Assembly (NCBI RefSeq): GCF_029714365.1 | Contig: NZ_CP121660.1 | Coordinates: forward strand, 372,001 to 436,000 | Source of the DNA: Sinorhizobium terangae | Lineage (GTDB): Bacteria > Pseudomonadota > Alphaproteobacteria > Rhizobiales > Rhizobiaceae | Reading direction: 5' to 3' | Length of the DNA: 64,000 nucleotides | Part shown: positions 1-8,642 of the stretch, piece after piece | Layout: the number at the start of each line of letters is the position of its first letter | Numbering within the stretch: the stretch's first letter is position 1 | Translations under genes and position numbers: made by a program | Notes under the pieces: generated by a model | Database searches by the model: none | What the model was told of the DNA's origin: nothing | What the model saw: the letters and a program-made list of their open reading frames with translations, nothing else

Positions 1-258
1 CTCAAAGTGAGTTATCGTCAGAAGCTGCGTGAATGCGCACCGGAGGGGTTGGCCTTCGTCCATCTCCATGGAAGCGAGGCGGTGCTGGCGGAACGGATGC
101 AGCACCGCACCGGCCACTTCATGCCTGCGTCCTTGTTGAAGACCCAGCTCGCAACCCTGGAAGATCCGACCGGCGAGGCGAAGACCGTGACGGTCGACAT
201 CGACCAGTCGCTGGACGCAATCGTCGATGAGGCGCTTGGCGCCCTCGGCAGGATGTAG
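1..258 (+). CDS. gntK: Gluconokinase, C-terminal fragment
   Basis: This is the 3' end of a gene that starts before the window; the frame is open from base 1 to the TAG at 256-258, giving about 85 residues. Gluconokinase phosphorylates gluconate to 6-phosphogluconate with ATP, feeding the pentose phosphate or Entner-Doudoroff route in the cytoplasm. The visible part has the C-terminal signatures of the GntK family: a LKxxYRxxLR-like opening, then FVHLHGS, a LAERM stretch, GHFMPASLL and the SQLATLE-like motif (here TQLATLE). The P-loop lies outside the window. A GTG at base 7 could be mistaken for a start but sits inside the domain. The next gene begins about 345 bases away, so this is probably the end of its own transcription unit. 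Confidence 0.88.
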   Translation, partial: LKVSYRQKLRECAPEGLAFVHLHGSEAVLAERMQHRTGHFMPASLLKTQLATLEDPTGEAKTVTVDIDQSLDAIVDEALGALGRM

Positions 259-603
259 CGCGCGCTCATTGCTCGGGATTCGATGCCATCATCCGTCTCG
301 AATAGCGGCATCGCGTGGGCGCGACCCATGCCGGGTGCAAAGCATCGATCTGCCGTAGGTGAGCCTTCCCCTTTTCAAATCGTGCTTGGCTGCCAAGCTC
401 TTTGGAAGGAAATTAGCCGAGCGCGATGTTATCGTTCGCGGCAATGGCCGTGCGGCGTTACGATGCGGTGATTCATGAACCAAAGCGCGTCAGGAAAGAC
501 GCGCGGCGCTGTCGGCGATCGTGCATCGAGGAGGATGCCCGCGAGGCCTGTTTCTGCCGGCGATGAGGAGATCGCCGCCGGAGGCATGCGGAGGAGAAAA
601 GAC
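259..603. other. Intergenic gap upstream of the leucine-degradation operon
   Basis: This 345-base gap contains no gene I can support; the short open frames in it have no recognisable protein character. It should hold the promoter of the isovaleryl-CoA dehydrogenase operon. A strong ribosome binding site (AGGAGA) lies just before the ATG at 604. The isovaleryl-CoA dehydrogenase frame stays open upstream to about 475, but that stretch does not resemble the family, so I treat it as untranslated. No regulator gene of the LiuR/MerR type is next to the operon. Confidence 0.6.
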
Positions 604-1767
604 ATGTATCAAGGTGGACTGAGTTTCGCCCTCGGCGATGACATCGACGCGCTGCGCGACAGCGTACGCCGGTTTGCGAGCGAACGGATCGCGCCACTCG
701 CGGAAGAGACGGACCGGAGCAATGCGTTTCCCGCGCCCCTCTGGCGGGAGATGGGAGAGCTCGGCGTGCTCGGCATCACCGCCGACGAGGCCTATGGTGG
801 TGCCGGCATGGGATACCTCGCCCATTGCGTCGCGATGGAGGAAATCAGCCGCGCATCGGCCTCCGTCGGCCTAAGCTACGGCGCCCACTCCAATCTCTGC
901 GTCAACCAGATCAATCGCAACGGCAGCCCCGCGCAAAAGGCCAAATATCTGCCGAAGCTCATTTCCGGCGAACATGTCGGTGCGCTCGCCATGTCCGAAC
1001 CGGGTGCCGGCTCCGACGTGGTCTCGATGACGCTCAAGGCCGACAAGCGTGGCGACCGCTACGTGCTGAACGGCAACAAGATGTGGATCACCAATGGCCC
1101 GGACGCCGATGTACTGGTGGTCTATGCCAAGACCGATCCGGCCGCCGGCCCGCGCGGCATCACCGCCTTCCTCGTCGAAAGGGGTTTCGCCGGCTTCTCG
1201 ACCGGCCAGAAGCTCGACAAGCTCGGCATGCGCGGCTCCAACACCTGCGAACTCATATTCAGGGACTGCCAGGTGCCGGAGGAAAACGTGCTCGGCGCGG
1301 AAGGCCGCGGTGTCAACGTCCTGATGTCCGGCCTCGACTATGAGCGCGTGGTGCTGTCGGCCGGGCCGCTCGGCATCATGGCGGCTTGCCTCGATGTCGT
1401 CGTCCCCTATCTCCATGAACGCAAGCAGTTCGGCCAGCCGATCGGCGAGTTCCAGTTGATGCAGGGAAAGCTTGCCGACATGTACGTGACGATGAATGCG
1501 GCGCGCGCCTATGTCTATGCGGTGGCGGCAGCGTGCGACCGCGGCGAAACCGCGCGCAAGGATGCCGCCGGCTGCATCCTCTATGCGGCGGAAAAGGCGA
1601 CCGCACTGGCGCTCGAGGCGATCCAGGCGCTTGGGGGCAACGGCTACACCAACGACTACCCGGCCGGCCGCCTGCTGCGTGACGCCAAGCTCTACGAGAT
1701 CGGCGCCGGCACGAGCGAGATCCGCCGGATGCTGATCGGGCGCGAGCTGTTCGCGGAAACGAAATAG
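604..1767 (+). CDS. ivd: Isovaleryl-CoA dehydrogenase
   Basis: This FAD flavoprotein oxidises isovaleryl-CoA to 3-methylcrotonyl-CoA in leucine catabolism. The product is 387 residues, the normal length for the family. Acyl-CoA dehydrogenase signature 1 ([11 protein letters not shown]) is at about residues 129-139 and signature 2 ([13 protein letters not shown]) at about 341-353. Glu247 in the motif GLDYERVVL matches the catalytic glutamate position that separates isovaleryl-CoA dehydrogenases from most other acyl-CoA dehydrogenases, whose base lies near the C-terminus. The start at 604 is chosen because AGGAGA precedes it at the right distance and because the protein then begins as the family does. 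The following genes supply the later pathway steps, so substrate assignment is firm. Electrons would pass to ETF. Confidence 0.95.
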   Translation: MYQGGLSFALGDDIDALRDSVRRFASERIAPLAEETDRSNAFPAPLWREMGELGVLGITADEAYGGAGMGYLAHCVAMEEISRASASVGLSYGAHSNLCVNQINRNGSPAQKAKYLPKLISGEHVGALAMSEPGAGSDVVSMTLKADKRGDRYVLNGNKMWITNGPDADVLVVYAKTDPAAGPRGITAFLVERGFAGFSTGQKLDKLGMRGSNTCELIFRDCQVPEENVLGAEGRGVNVLMSGLDYERVVLSAGPLGIMAACLDVVVPYLHERKQFGQPIGEFQLMQGKLADMYVTMNAARAYVYAVAAACDRGETARKDAAGCILYAAEKATALALEAIQALGGNGYTNDYPAGRLLRDAKLYEIGAGTSEIRRMLIGRELFAETK

Positions 1768-1790
1768 ACGAACGGCGACTGCCGTTCGTC
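1767..1790 (+). other. Perfect 10-bp hairpin after the ivd stop codon
   Basis: GACGAACGGC at 1767-1776 is followed by the loop GACT and the exact complement GCCGTTCGTC at 1781-1790. The stem begins at the last base of the ivd stop codon. No T-run follows, so it is not a classical terminator. In the short gap between ivd and mccB it could act as an mRNA-stabilising or processing element, or as a weak attenuator. Confidence 0.6.
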
Positions 1791-1825
1791 GCGCATCTTG
1801 GTCAAATCCCGTGCCTGAGGGCTTC

Positions 1826-3433
1826 ATGACAATCTTGAGATCGCATATCTCGGCATCCTCCGACCTCTACCAGAGCAACTACGCAGCGATGACGGATGCC
1901 ATCGCGACGGTCGAGGAGGCGGTGCGGCTCGCCGTCAGCGGCGGCGGCGAGAAGGCGCGGGAGCGCCATGTCAGTCGCGGCAAGCTGCTGCCGCGCGACA
2001 GGGTCGCTTCCCTGATCGATCCTGGCACGCCCTTTCTGGAGGTCGGCGCCACGGCCGCGCACGGTATGTACAACGGCGACGCGCCGGGTGCCGGGCTCAT
2101 TACCGGCATCGGCCGGATCGCCGGGCGCGAATGCATGATCGTCTGCAACGATCCGACCGTCAAAGGCGGCACCTATTACCCGATGACCGTCAAGAAGCAT
2201 CTGAGGGCGCAGGAAATTGCCGCCGAAAACCGGCTTCCCTGCGTCTACCTGGTCGATTCCGGCGGTGCCAACCTGCCGAACCAGGACGAGGTTTTTCCCG
2301 ATCGCGAGCATTTCGGCCGGATCTTCTACAACCAGGCGAACATGTCGGCTGCCGGCATCCCGCAGATCGCCGTCGTCATGGGTTCGTGCACGGCGGGCGG
2401 CGCCTACGTGCCGGCCATGTCCGACGAGGCGATCATCGTCGAGGGGCAGGGCACGATCTTCCTGGCCGGCCCTCCGCTGGTGCGGGCGGCGACCGGCGAA
2501 GTGGTCTCGGCAGAGGACCTCGGCGGCGCCGACGTCCACACGCGACTGTCGGGCGTTGCCGATCATCTGGCGCGCGACGATGCGCATGCACTGGCCTTGG
2601 CGCGGCGCACCGTATCGGGCTTGAACCGTGAAAAACCAATGTCGGTCGAGCTTCGCACGCCGGAGCCGCCCCTCTACGATCCGGAGGAAATCGCCGGGAT
2701 CGTGCCGGCCGACCTCAGAACGCCCTATGAGATCCGCGAGGTGATCGCCCGGATTGTCGACGGCTCCCGTTTCGACGAATTCAAGGCGCGTTTCGGAACC
2801 TCGCTCGTCTGCGGCTTCGCCCACATTCATGGCATACCGGTCGGCATCATCGCCAACAACGGCGTGCTGTTTTCAGAGTCGGCGCTGAAGGGAAGCCATT
2901 TCGTCGAACTCTGCGCGCAGCGCAGGATCCCGCTCGTTTTCCTGCAGAACATCACCGGCTTCATGGTCGGCCGCAAATACGAGACCGAAGGCATCGCCAA
3001 GCATGGCGCCAAACTCGTGACGGCGGTGGCCACAGTGAAGGTGCCAAAGGTCACCATGCTGGTCGGCGGATCGTTCGGGGCAGGCAACTACGGGATGTGC
3101 GGGCGAGCCTTTTCACCGCGCTTCCTCTGGACCTGGCCGAACAGCCGCATTTCGGTGATGGGCGGCGAACAGGCGGCGGGCGTGCTCTCGACGGTGCGCG
3201 GCGAAGCCTTGCGGCGCGCGGGCACGCCGTGGAACGAGGAGGAGGAGGCGCGTTTCCGCCAACCGGTGCTCGATCTTTTCGAGCGGCAAAGCCATCCGCT
3301 CTATGCCTCGGCGCGTCTTTGGGATGACGGCGTCGTCGATCCGCGCAAAAGCCGGGACGTGCTCGCATTGTCGCTGTCGGCGGCACTCAACGCCCCGATC
3401 GAGGACACACGTTTCGGATTGTTCAGGATGTAG
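1826..3433 (+). CDS. mccB: Methylcrotonyl-CoA carboxylase, carboxyltransferase (beta) subunit
   Basis: The beta subunit transfers the carboxyl group from carboxybiotin to 3-methylcrotonyl-CoA, making 3-methylglutaconyl-CoA. The 535-residue product has the two-lobed carboxyltransferase fold. The N-terminal half carries the ARERH-type CoA-site motif, GKLLPRDRV and [18 protein letters not shown]. The C-terminal half carries [29 protein letters not shown] and the [12 protein letters not shown] motif typical of MCC-beta. The ATG at 1826 is preceded by GAGGG; an in-frame GTG at 1811 is less likely. It lies between ivd and mccA, as in most liu operons, apart from the RidA gene inserted before mccA. 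Confidence 0.95.
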   Translation: MTILRSHISASSDLYQSNYAAMTDAIATVEEAVRLAVSGGGEKARERHVSRGKLLPRDRVASLIDPGTPFLEVGATAAHGMYNGDAPGAGLITGIGRIAGRECMIVCNDPTVKGGTYYPMTVKKHLRAQEIAAENRLPCVYLVDSGGANLPNQDEVFPDREHFGRIFYNQANMSAAGIPQIAVVMGSCTAGGAYVPAMSDEAIIVEGQGTIFLAGPPLVRAATGEVVSAEDLGGADVHTRLSGVADHLARDDAHALALARRTVSGLNREKPMSVELRTPEPPLYDPEEIAGIVPADLRTPYEIREVIARIVDGSRFDEFKARFGTSLVCGFAHIHGIPVGIIANNGVLFSESALKGSHFVELCAQRRIPLVFLQNITGFMVGRKYETEGIAKHGAKLVTAVATVKVPKVTMLVGGSFGAGNYGMCGRAFSPRFLWTWPNSRISVMGGEQAAGVLSTVRGEALRRAGTPWNEEEEARFRQPVLDLFERQSHPLYASARLWDDGVVDPRKSRDVLALSLSAALNAPIEDTRFGLFRM

Positions 3434-3445
3434 GGGAGGTGGGCC

Positions 3446-3829
3446 ATGAAACGCGACAATATCAACGCGATCAATGCACCGCAGCCGCGTGGCGGCTACT
3501 CGCAGGCCGTCAGTGTCGAAAATTTCCAACGCCTGCTCTTCGTCAGCGGCCAGATTCCGATGACCTCCGATGGCGTCCTGCCGGAAGGCTTCGAGGCGCA
3601 GGCACGCCAGGTCTGGCTGAACATTGAAGCTCAGCTCAAGGCCGCCGGCATGACCAAGGACAATATCGTCAAGGTGACGACCTACCTCGCCGACAGGAGC
3701 CATGTCCTCGCAAACCGCGAGGTCCGCAGCGACTACCTCGGTGCATTGGCACCGGCGATGACGCTTGTGATAGCCGGGCTCTTCGATTCCGGCTGGCTCC
3801 TGGAAGTCGACGTGGTAGCGGCAGAATAG
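3446..3829 (+). CDS. RidA/YjgF/YER057c family protein
   Basis: This 127-residue protein belongs to the small trimeric RidA family, whose best-known members hydrolyse reactive enamine/imine intermediates to keto acids and ammonia. Family features seen are the early NAPQPRGGYSQAV region, LLFVSGQIPM, a central stretch around IEAQLKAAGM, and the VKVTTYLAD segment. The C-terminal PAMTLVIAGL segment lacks the RxxVxV arginine that binds the substrate carboxylate in true RidA, so it may not have classical imine-deaminase activity. A GGAGG site precedes the ATG. It sits tightly between mccB and mccA and is surely co-transcribed with the leucine pathway, where no enamine intermediate is known. Its role there is undefined. 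Confidence 0.85.
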   Translation: MKRDNINAINAPQPRGGYSQAVSVENFQRLLFVSGQIPMTSDGVLPEGFEAQARQVWLNIEAQLKAAGMTKDNIVKVTTYLADRSHVLANREVRSDYLGALAPAMTLVIAGLFDSGWLLEVDVVAAE

Positions 3830-3846
3830 AAGCGGAACCGAGGGGC

Positions 3847-5835
3847 ATGTTTTCCAAACTCCTGATTGCCAATCGCGGCGAGATCGCCTGCCGCATCATT
3901 CGCACCGCCCGGCGGCTCGGCATCCGCACCGTTGCCGTCTATTCCGATGCGGATGGCGACGCGCTTCATGTGATGCTCGCCGACGAGGCGGTGCGGATCG
4001 GCCCCGCGAATGCCGCCGAAAGCTATCTTGCGATCGACCGCGTCATCGAGGCCGCAAGGGCCGTCGGCGCTGACGCCATCCATCCCGGCTATGGCTTCCT
4101 CTCCGAGAACGCCGATTTTGCCGAGGCGGTCGAAGCCGCCGGAATAGCTTTCGTGGGGCCGCCACCGGAAGCGATCCGGGCCATGGGGCTCAAAGATGCG
4201 GCCAAGGCGCTGATGGAGCAGTCCGGCGTGCCCGTCGTGCCGGGTTATCACGGCGACCATCAGGACCCCGAGTTCCTGGCAGCCCAGGCTGCGGAAATCG
4301 GCTATCCGGTGCTGATCAAGGCGCGCGCCGGCGGCGGCGGCAAGGGCATGCGGCGCGTGGAGCGGCGAGAGGATTTCGCTTCGGCGCTGGAATCCGCGCA
4401 GCGGGAAGCGCAGGCCTCCTTCGGCGACGGCGGGGTCCTGATCGAGAAATATCTGAACCGCCCCCGCCACATCGAGGTTCAGATTTTCGGGGATCGGCAC
4501 GGCAACATCGTTCATCTTTTCGAACGCGACTGCTCGTTGCAGCGGCGGCACCAGAAGGTGATCGAGGAGGCGCCGGCCCCGGGCATGACCGCCGAAGTGC
4601 GCCGCGCCATGGGTGACGCCGCGGTCAGGGCCGCGCATGCGATCGGCTATGTCGGCGCCGGCACAGTCGAATTCATAGCCGACGTGACCAACGGCCTCTG
4701 GCCGGACCATTTCTATTTCATGGAAATGAATACGCGGCTGCAGGTCGAACATCCGGTCACCGAGGCGGTCACCGGGCTCGATCTGGTCGAATGGCAGTTG
4801 CGCGTCGCAGCCGGCGAGCCGCTGCCGAAAAAGCAGGGCGAGATCAGCATAGACGGTTGGTCCTTTGAGGCACGAATCTATGCCGAGGATCCCACCCGCG
4901 GCTTCCTGCCGGCGACCGGCCGGCTGGCGCACTTGAGCTTTCCGGACAGCAACACGCGCATCGACTCCGGCGTGCAGCAGGGGGACTCGATAACGCCCTT
5001 TTACGATCCGCTGATTGCCAAGCTGATCGTGCATGCGGGGACACGGTCGGCAGCGCTCGCCCGGCTGAAGGCGGCCTTGAAGGAGGTCCAGATCGGCGGA
5101 ACTGTTACCAATCTCGATTTTCTCATCAGGCTGACGGACGAACAGGATTTTCGCGCCGGCAGGCCGGACACGGGACTGATCGACCGGACGGTCGAGCGGT
5201 TGGTGGCGCCGAGCGACCCGGGCGACGAAGCATTGGCGCTGGCCGCAATCGTCTCCACCGGCGTCCTCCGACCAATGACCTCCAGCGATCCGTGGGCCTC
5301 GCTCGGCTACTGGCAGATCTGGGGCGACGCCCACCGGACGGTTTCCATCGACCACGCGAACGGGCGCGCGGCCGTCACGCTCGCGTCGCGCGGACGCGAT
5401 CAGTTCGCCGTTCGTGCCGGGACGAGCACCTTGCCGGTGCTCGTGCTCGAACGCTTCGAAAACGGTGCGCGGCTGGAAGTGGCCGGGCAGAGGCGAACGC
5501 TTCGCTTCCTCCAGCAGGGCGAGATGCTGACATTGTTTCTCGATGGCCGGAACCTTGTGTTTCACCTGCCGGATGCGTTGTCCGGCGGACATGGCGGGGA
5601 GATTGCCGACGATGAACTCGTCGCGCCGATGCCTGGGCTCGTCAAGATGGTCCGTGTCGCCGCCGGGGAGACCGTCGCCAAGGGCCAGCCGCTGGTGGTG
5701 ATGGAGGCGATGAAGATGGAACTTACGCTTTCGGCTTCGCGGCAGGGAACGGTCGCGAGCGTGCACGTGGCCGAGGGCACGCAGGTCAGCGAAGGCACCG
5801 TCCTTGTAACGCTCAGTGAGGAGGCCGCACAATGA
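3847..5835 (+). CDS. mccA: Methylcrotonyl-CoA carboxylase, biotin-containing (alpha) subunit
   Basis: The alpha subunit carboxylates its own biotin using ATP and bicarbonate and hands the carboxyl group to MccB. At 662 residues it has the normal order: biotin carboxylase N-domain (FSKLLIANRGEIACRI at the start), ATP-grasp domain with the glycine-rich loop ARAGGGGKGM at about 159-168 and the EMNTRLQVEHPVTE motif, biotin carboxylase C-domain (FEARIYAEDP), a linker, and a C-terminal biotinyl domain. The biotinylated lysine is Lys623 in EAMKMEL. The stop codon overlaps the next start (ATGA), indicating translational coupling to hmgL. Long open frames on the opposite strand here are codon-bias shadows. 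Confidence 0.96.
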   Translation: MFSKLLIANRGEIACRIIRTARRLGIRTVAVYSDADGDALHVMLADEAVRIGPANAAESYLAIDRVIEAARAVGADAIHPGYGFLSENADFAEAVEAAGIAFVGPPPEAIRAMGLKDAAKALMEQSGVPVVPGYHGDHQDPEFLAAQAAEIGYPVLIKARAGGGGKGMRRVERREDFASALESAQREAQASFGDGGVLIEKYLNRPRHIEVQIFGDRHGNIVHLFERDCSLQRRHQKVIEEAPAPGMTAEVRRAMGDAAVRAAHAIGYVGAGTVEFIADVTNGLWPDHFYFMEMNTRLQVEHPVTEAVTGLDLVEWQLRVAAGEPLPKKQGEISIDGWSFEARIYAEDPTRGFLPATGRLAHLSFPDSNTRIDSGVQQGDSITPFYDPLIAKLIVHAGTRSAALARLKAALKEVQIGGTVTNLDFLIRLTDEQDFRAGRPDTGLIDRTVERLVAPSDPGDEALALAAIVSTGVLRPMTSSDPWASLGYWQIWGDAHRTVSIDHANGRAAVTLASRGRDQFAVRAGTSTLPVLVLERFENGARLEVAGQRRTLRFLQQGEMLTLFLDGRNLVFHLPDALSGGHGGEIADDELVAPMPGLVKMVRVAAGETVAKGQPLVVMEAMKMELTLSASRQGTVASVHVAEGTQVSEGTVLVTLSEEAAQ

Positions 5836-6701
5836 CATCCTCGGCAAGCCAGCATGTCACGATCGTCGAGATGGCGCCGCGCGACGGCCTCCAGAACGAG
5901 CCGCGGCTTGTCGATACCGATGACAAGATCCGGCTCGTCGACCTGCTCTCCGATTGCGGCTTCGAGCGTATCGAGGTGACGAGCTTCGTCAGCCCGAGAT
6001 GGGTGCCGCAGATGGCAGATGCCCCGGCGGTCATGGCCGGCATTGCGCGGCGCCCCGGCGTTCGCTACGCGGCGTTGACGCCGAACATCAGGGGCTTCGA
6101 TGCCGCACTCGCCGCCCGCGCTGACGAGGTGGCGGTCTTTGCCTCCGCCTCCGAAACTTTCTCCGAGAAGAACATCAACTGCTCGATTGCCGAGAGCATC
6201 GAGCGCTTCCGCCCGGTCGCGGAGGCAAGCCGGCACCATGGAATTCCGATGCGCGGCTATGTCAGCTGTGTCGTCGAGTGCCCTTACGAGGGACCGATCG
6301 CGCCGGAGGCCACTGCCCGCGTCGCACGCCTTCTTTCCGAGCTCGGCTGCTACGAGATCAGTCTCGGCGACACGATCGGGCGCGGCACGCCCGAAGCCGT
6401 CGATATCATGCTGGCGACGGTGCTTGGCGACGTCGACGCGGCGAAGCTTGCGGGGCATTTCCACGACACGTCCAGCCGGGCGCTGGAAAATATCGCGGTC
6501 GGCCTTGATCGCGGCCTGCGGGTGTTCGACGCCTCGACCGGAGGGCTCGGCGGTTGCCCCTATGCCCCGGGCGCCGCCGGTAACGTCGATACGCTTGCGG
6601 TGAATGCCTTCCTGCAGACGAAAGGATATTCGACCTGCCTCGACACTGCAAAGCTCGATCGCGCGGCGACCTTCGCCCGATCCTTGAGGAGTGCAGCATG
6701 A
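5832..6701 (+). CDS. hmgL: Hydroxymethylglutaryl-CoA lyase
   Basis: This enzyme cleaves 3-hydroxy-3-methylglutaryl-CoA to acetoacetate and acetyl-CoA, the last step of leucine breakdown. The 289-residue protein is a TIM-barrel lyase of the HMGL-like family. It opens with VEMAPRDGLQNE, which includes the metal-binding Asp and catalytic Arg, has the ExTSFVSP motif, the HFHDT metal site (as GHFHDTSSRAL), and the active-site signature GLGGCPYAPGAAGN with the catalytic Cys242. It overlaps mccA by four bases (ATGA) and overlaps the next gene in the same way, so the three form one coupled unit. Confidence 0.95.
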   Translation: MTSSASQHVTIVEMAPRDGLQNEPRLVDTDDKIRLVDLLSDCGFERIEVTSFVSPRWVPQMADAPAVMAGIARRPGVRYAALTPNIRGFDAALAARADEVAVFASASETFSEKNINCSIAESIERFRPVAEASRHHGIPMRGYVSCVVECPYEGPIAPEATARVARLLSELGCYEISLGDTIGRGTPEAVDIMLATVLGDVDAAKLAGHFHDTSSRALENIAVGLDRGLRVFDASTGGLGGCPYAPGAAGNVDTLAVNAFLQTKGYSTCLDTAKLDRAATFARSLRSAA

Positions 6702-7480
6702 CTGAGCAAACGATCCGGTGCACTGTCGACGAACGGGGCATCGCCCGGCTGACGCTCGCCCGTCCGGAAAAGCACAACGCGCTTTCCGCCGCGATGATCG
6801 GCGAACTCACGGATGCTGCGGTCCGGCTTGGCGATGACAAGGCGGTCCGTGTCGTCATCCTCGCCGGCGAGGGGAAGAGCTTTTGTGCAGGCGGCGATCT
6901 CGACTGGATGCGCCAGCAGTTCGACGCCGACCGGCAGGAGCGGATTGCCGAGGCGACGCGGCTGGCGATGATGTTCAAGGCGCTGAACGAAATGCCGAAG
7001 CCGCTGATCGCCCGCGTGCATGGCAATGCCTTTGGCGGCGGGATCGGGCTGATGAGCGTTTGCGACGCCGTCGTTGTGGCGGCGGGCGCAAAGTTCGGCC
7101 TGACGGAGGCAAGGCTCGGGCTGATCCCGGCTACGATCAGTCCCTATGTCGTTGCCAGGATCGGCGAGGGAAGGGCGCGACCGCTGTTCATGTCGGCACG
7201 GCTTTTCGGCGCGGAGGAGGCGCTTGCCGCCGGTCTTGCGACGGTCGTGGTCGATGGCGGGCACCTTGATGCCGCTGTCGATGCGGAAATCGCACCCTAT
7301 CTTGCCGCCGCGCCGCAAGCGGTCGGAAGGGCCAAACGCCTGGCGCGATCGCTTGGCATGCCCATCACTGATGCCGTCATCGCAGCGACGATCGAGCAGC
7401 TTGCCGACATCTGGGAAACGGAGGAAGCCCGGGAAGGGGTCTCCGCCTTCTTCGACCGGCGGGCGCCCTCCTGGCCGTGA
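6698..7480 (+). CDS. liuC: Enoyl-CoA hydratase/isomerase family, probable methylglutaconyl-CoA hydratase
   Basis: The 260-residue crotonase-fold protein most likely hydrates 3-methylglutaconyl-CoA to HMG-CoA, the only step of the pathway not covered by the preceding genes. It has LARPEKHNALS, the first oxyanion-hole motif SFCAGGDLDWM, and the second around VHGNAFGGGIGLMSVCD, followed by FGLTEARLGLIPATISPYV as in AUH/LiuC-like hydratases. The start overlaps the hmgL stop (ATGA). It is the last gene of the operon, and a RIME-like palindromic repeat begins three bases after its stop. The family is broad, so the substrate rests on gene context. Confidence 0.9.
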   Translation: MTEQTIRCTVDERGIARLTLARPEKHNALSAAMIGELTDAAVRLGDDKAVRVVILAGEGKSFCAGGDLDWMRQQFDADRQERIAEATRLAMMFKALNEMPKPLIARVHGNAFGGGIGLMSVCDAVVVAAGAKFGLTEARLGLIPATISPYVVARIGEGRARPLFMSARLFGAEEALAAGLATVVVDGGHLDAAVDAEIAPYLAAAPQAVGRAKRLARSLGMPITDAVIAATIEQLADIWETEEAREGVSAFFDRRAPSWP

Positions 7481-7482
7481 TG

Positions 7483-7590
7483 AGCTACTGCATCGCGCGT
7501 CTTATCAGACGCGCAAAGGGTGCTGTAGCACTTTGAATTGCTGCATGTTTTTATGCTTGAATCGGCCACGATTCAAGGAAACGTGCAGTA
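7483..7590. repeat. RIME-like palindromic intergenic repeat, full copy
   Basis: About 108 bases with two strong palindromes. The first is GCGCGTCT-TATC-AGACGCGC (7495-7514) and the second is CTTGAATCG-GCCA-CGATTCAAG (7556-7577), nested in an outer near-complement CTGCATGT/ACGTGCAG. Between them lie GTGCTGTAGCAC and TTTGAATTGCTGCATG. Length and two-palindrome structure fit the Rhizobium-specific intergenic mosaic elements (RIME1). A partial second copy is at 60503-60580, where the first stem is kept by paired base changes. Confidence 0.8.
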
Positions 7591-7664
7591 AGCTTGCGCT
7601 TGAAATGATCGCGGATTGAGCATACTTTATCCCTGCGCTGATCAAAACAGGATCGAGTTTTGCC

Positions 7665-8036
7665 ATGGTCGCCCTCAACCTGGACATTCCCGCCGCCCGC
7701 TTCGGGGAGGATCATTCCCCGTTCCTGTCGGCGCGCCTTGTCGCCGACCGTCTGGGCATAACGCTCGCCGAACTCGCCAAGCTGATTGGCGTCGCGCGGA
7801 ACACGCTGACAGCCAAGAGCGGCGCCCGCAAGGTCGATAGCGCCCTGAGCAGGGTCGTCCGCATCCTCGCCATGGCGTCCGAAATGGCGGGCGACGAGGC
7901 CCGCGCCGTCATCTGGTTCAAGCATCAGCCGATCCCCGGCTGGGCCGGAAAGACGGCGTTCGATCTCGTCGGTGAAGGCAAGGCCGACAAGGTGCTCGCT
8001 TATCTGGAAGCTGTTCGCGCCGGCGTCTACGCCTAG
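7665..8036 (+). CDS. Xre/MbcA/ParS-family antitoxin
   Basis: This 123-residue protein is the antitoxin partner of the RES-domain toxin encoded next. The N-terminal half has a Xre-like helix-turn-helix (LVADRLGITLAELAKLIGVARNTL, about residues 25-48). The C-terminal half is the DUF2384 toxin-binding domain, recognisable by WFKHQPIPGWAGKTAFDLV and the closing KVLAYLEAVRAGVYA. Antitoxins of this type block the RES active site and usually repress their own promoter. The gene order antitoxin-toxin on one strand is standard. Its stop codon lies inside a palindromic repeat that fills the junction with the toxin gene. Confidence 0.92.
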   Translation: MVALNLDIPAARFGEDHSPFLSARLVADRLGITLAELAKLIGVARNTLTAKSGARKVDSALSRVVRILAMASEMAGDEARAVIWFKHQPIPGWAGKTAFDLVGEGKADKVLAYLEAVRAGVYA

Positions 8037-8084
8037 AGCCGGATGAGGAAAGTGTGAGCGGTTTTCCGTCCGCATCCCGCTCCA
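8034..8084. repeat. Palindromic repeat at the antitoxin/toxin junction
   Basis: The arms TAGAGCCGGATG (8034-8045) and CATCCCGCTCCA (8073-8084) are near-perfect complements, with an inner GCGG...CCGC pair. The arrangement (GGATGAGGAAAGTGTGAGCGG, then GTCCGCATCCCGCTC) is one I recognise as a common dispersed intergenic palindrome of rhizobial genomes. The left arm contains the antitoxin stop codon. The interior contains a GAGGAAAG ribosome-binding sequence and a GTG that could start the toxin gene. Confidence 0.65.
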
Positions 8085-8605
8085 ACTTAGAGCAGCCGCC
8101 GCCTGCCGGGCCGATGCCACTCTGGCGCGCCTTCGTGCCGCGCTGGGCTCATGTCCCGCTTTCCGGCGAGGGTGCGGCGCGCTTCGGCGGCCGATGGAAT
8201 CCGGTCGGCATGCCGACCATCTACGCCGCGCGCGAACTTTCGACCGCCTGGGCCGAATACAACCAGGGTTTCGTGCAGCATCCGGCGCTGATCGTACGGC
8301 TCGAGCTTTACGATGCGCGGCTGGCTGATCTCACGGACGCCCATGTTCTTGAGGAGCTTGGCCTGACGGATGCCATCCACCGATGCGAATGGCGGGACGA
8401 CCTCGACAAAGGCGCAGTGCCGCAGACCCACAAGCTGCAGGCCGATCTCCTGGCCCGCGAATTTCACGGCGTGATCTACCCGTCTTTCATGTCGCCCGGC
8501 GGCACCTGCGTCGCGCTCTGGCGCTGGAACGGCGCGGGTGCGCCACGCCTTGAGGTCATCGATCCAGAAGGCAGGCTGCCGAAATCGCCAGCCTCCTGGC
8601 TTTAG
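8054..8605 (+). CDS. RES-domain toxin (NAD-consuming type)
   Basis: The protein is a RES-family toxin; characterised members degrade or transfer ADP-ribose from NAD+ and arrest growth unless bound by the Xre/ParS antitoxin encoded just upstream. The domain is complete: LSGEGAARFGGRWNPVG with the conserved Arg, IYAARELSTAWAEY with the conserved Glu, and IYPSFMSPGGTCVALWRW with the conserved Ser. Two starts are possible. GTG at 8054 has a good GAGG site and gives 183 residues, but both lie in a palindromic repeat. ATG at 8114 starts right at the domain (MPLWRAFVPRW, 163 residues) with a poor ribosome site. I give the longer form. The toxin appears intact. Confidence 0.88.
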   Translation: MSGFPSASRSNLEQPPPAGPMPLWRAFVPRWAHVPLSGEGAARFGGRWNPVGMPTIYAARELSTAWAEYNQGFVQHPALIVRLELYDARLADLTDAHVLEELGLTDAIHRCEWRDDLDKGAVPQTHKLQADLLAREFHGVIYPSFMSPGGTCVALWRWNGAGAPRLEVIDPEGRLPKSPASWL

Positions 8606-8642
8606 AGGGATTAGCCACCCGCATCCCGCGTCCGCGCAACGC

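Noticed and set aside
475..603. N-terminal extension of isovaleryl-CoA dehydrogenase
   Set aside because: The extension is not family-like and a strong ribosome site precedes the internal ATG at 604.
3733..5847. A very long open frame on the minus strand opposite mccA
   Set aside because: It mirrors a clearly coding GC-rich gene. Its translation is rich in Arg, Gly, His and Asp without any domain, as expected from an antisense shadow.
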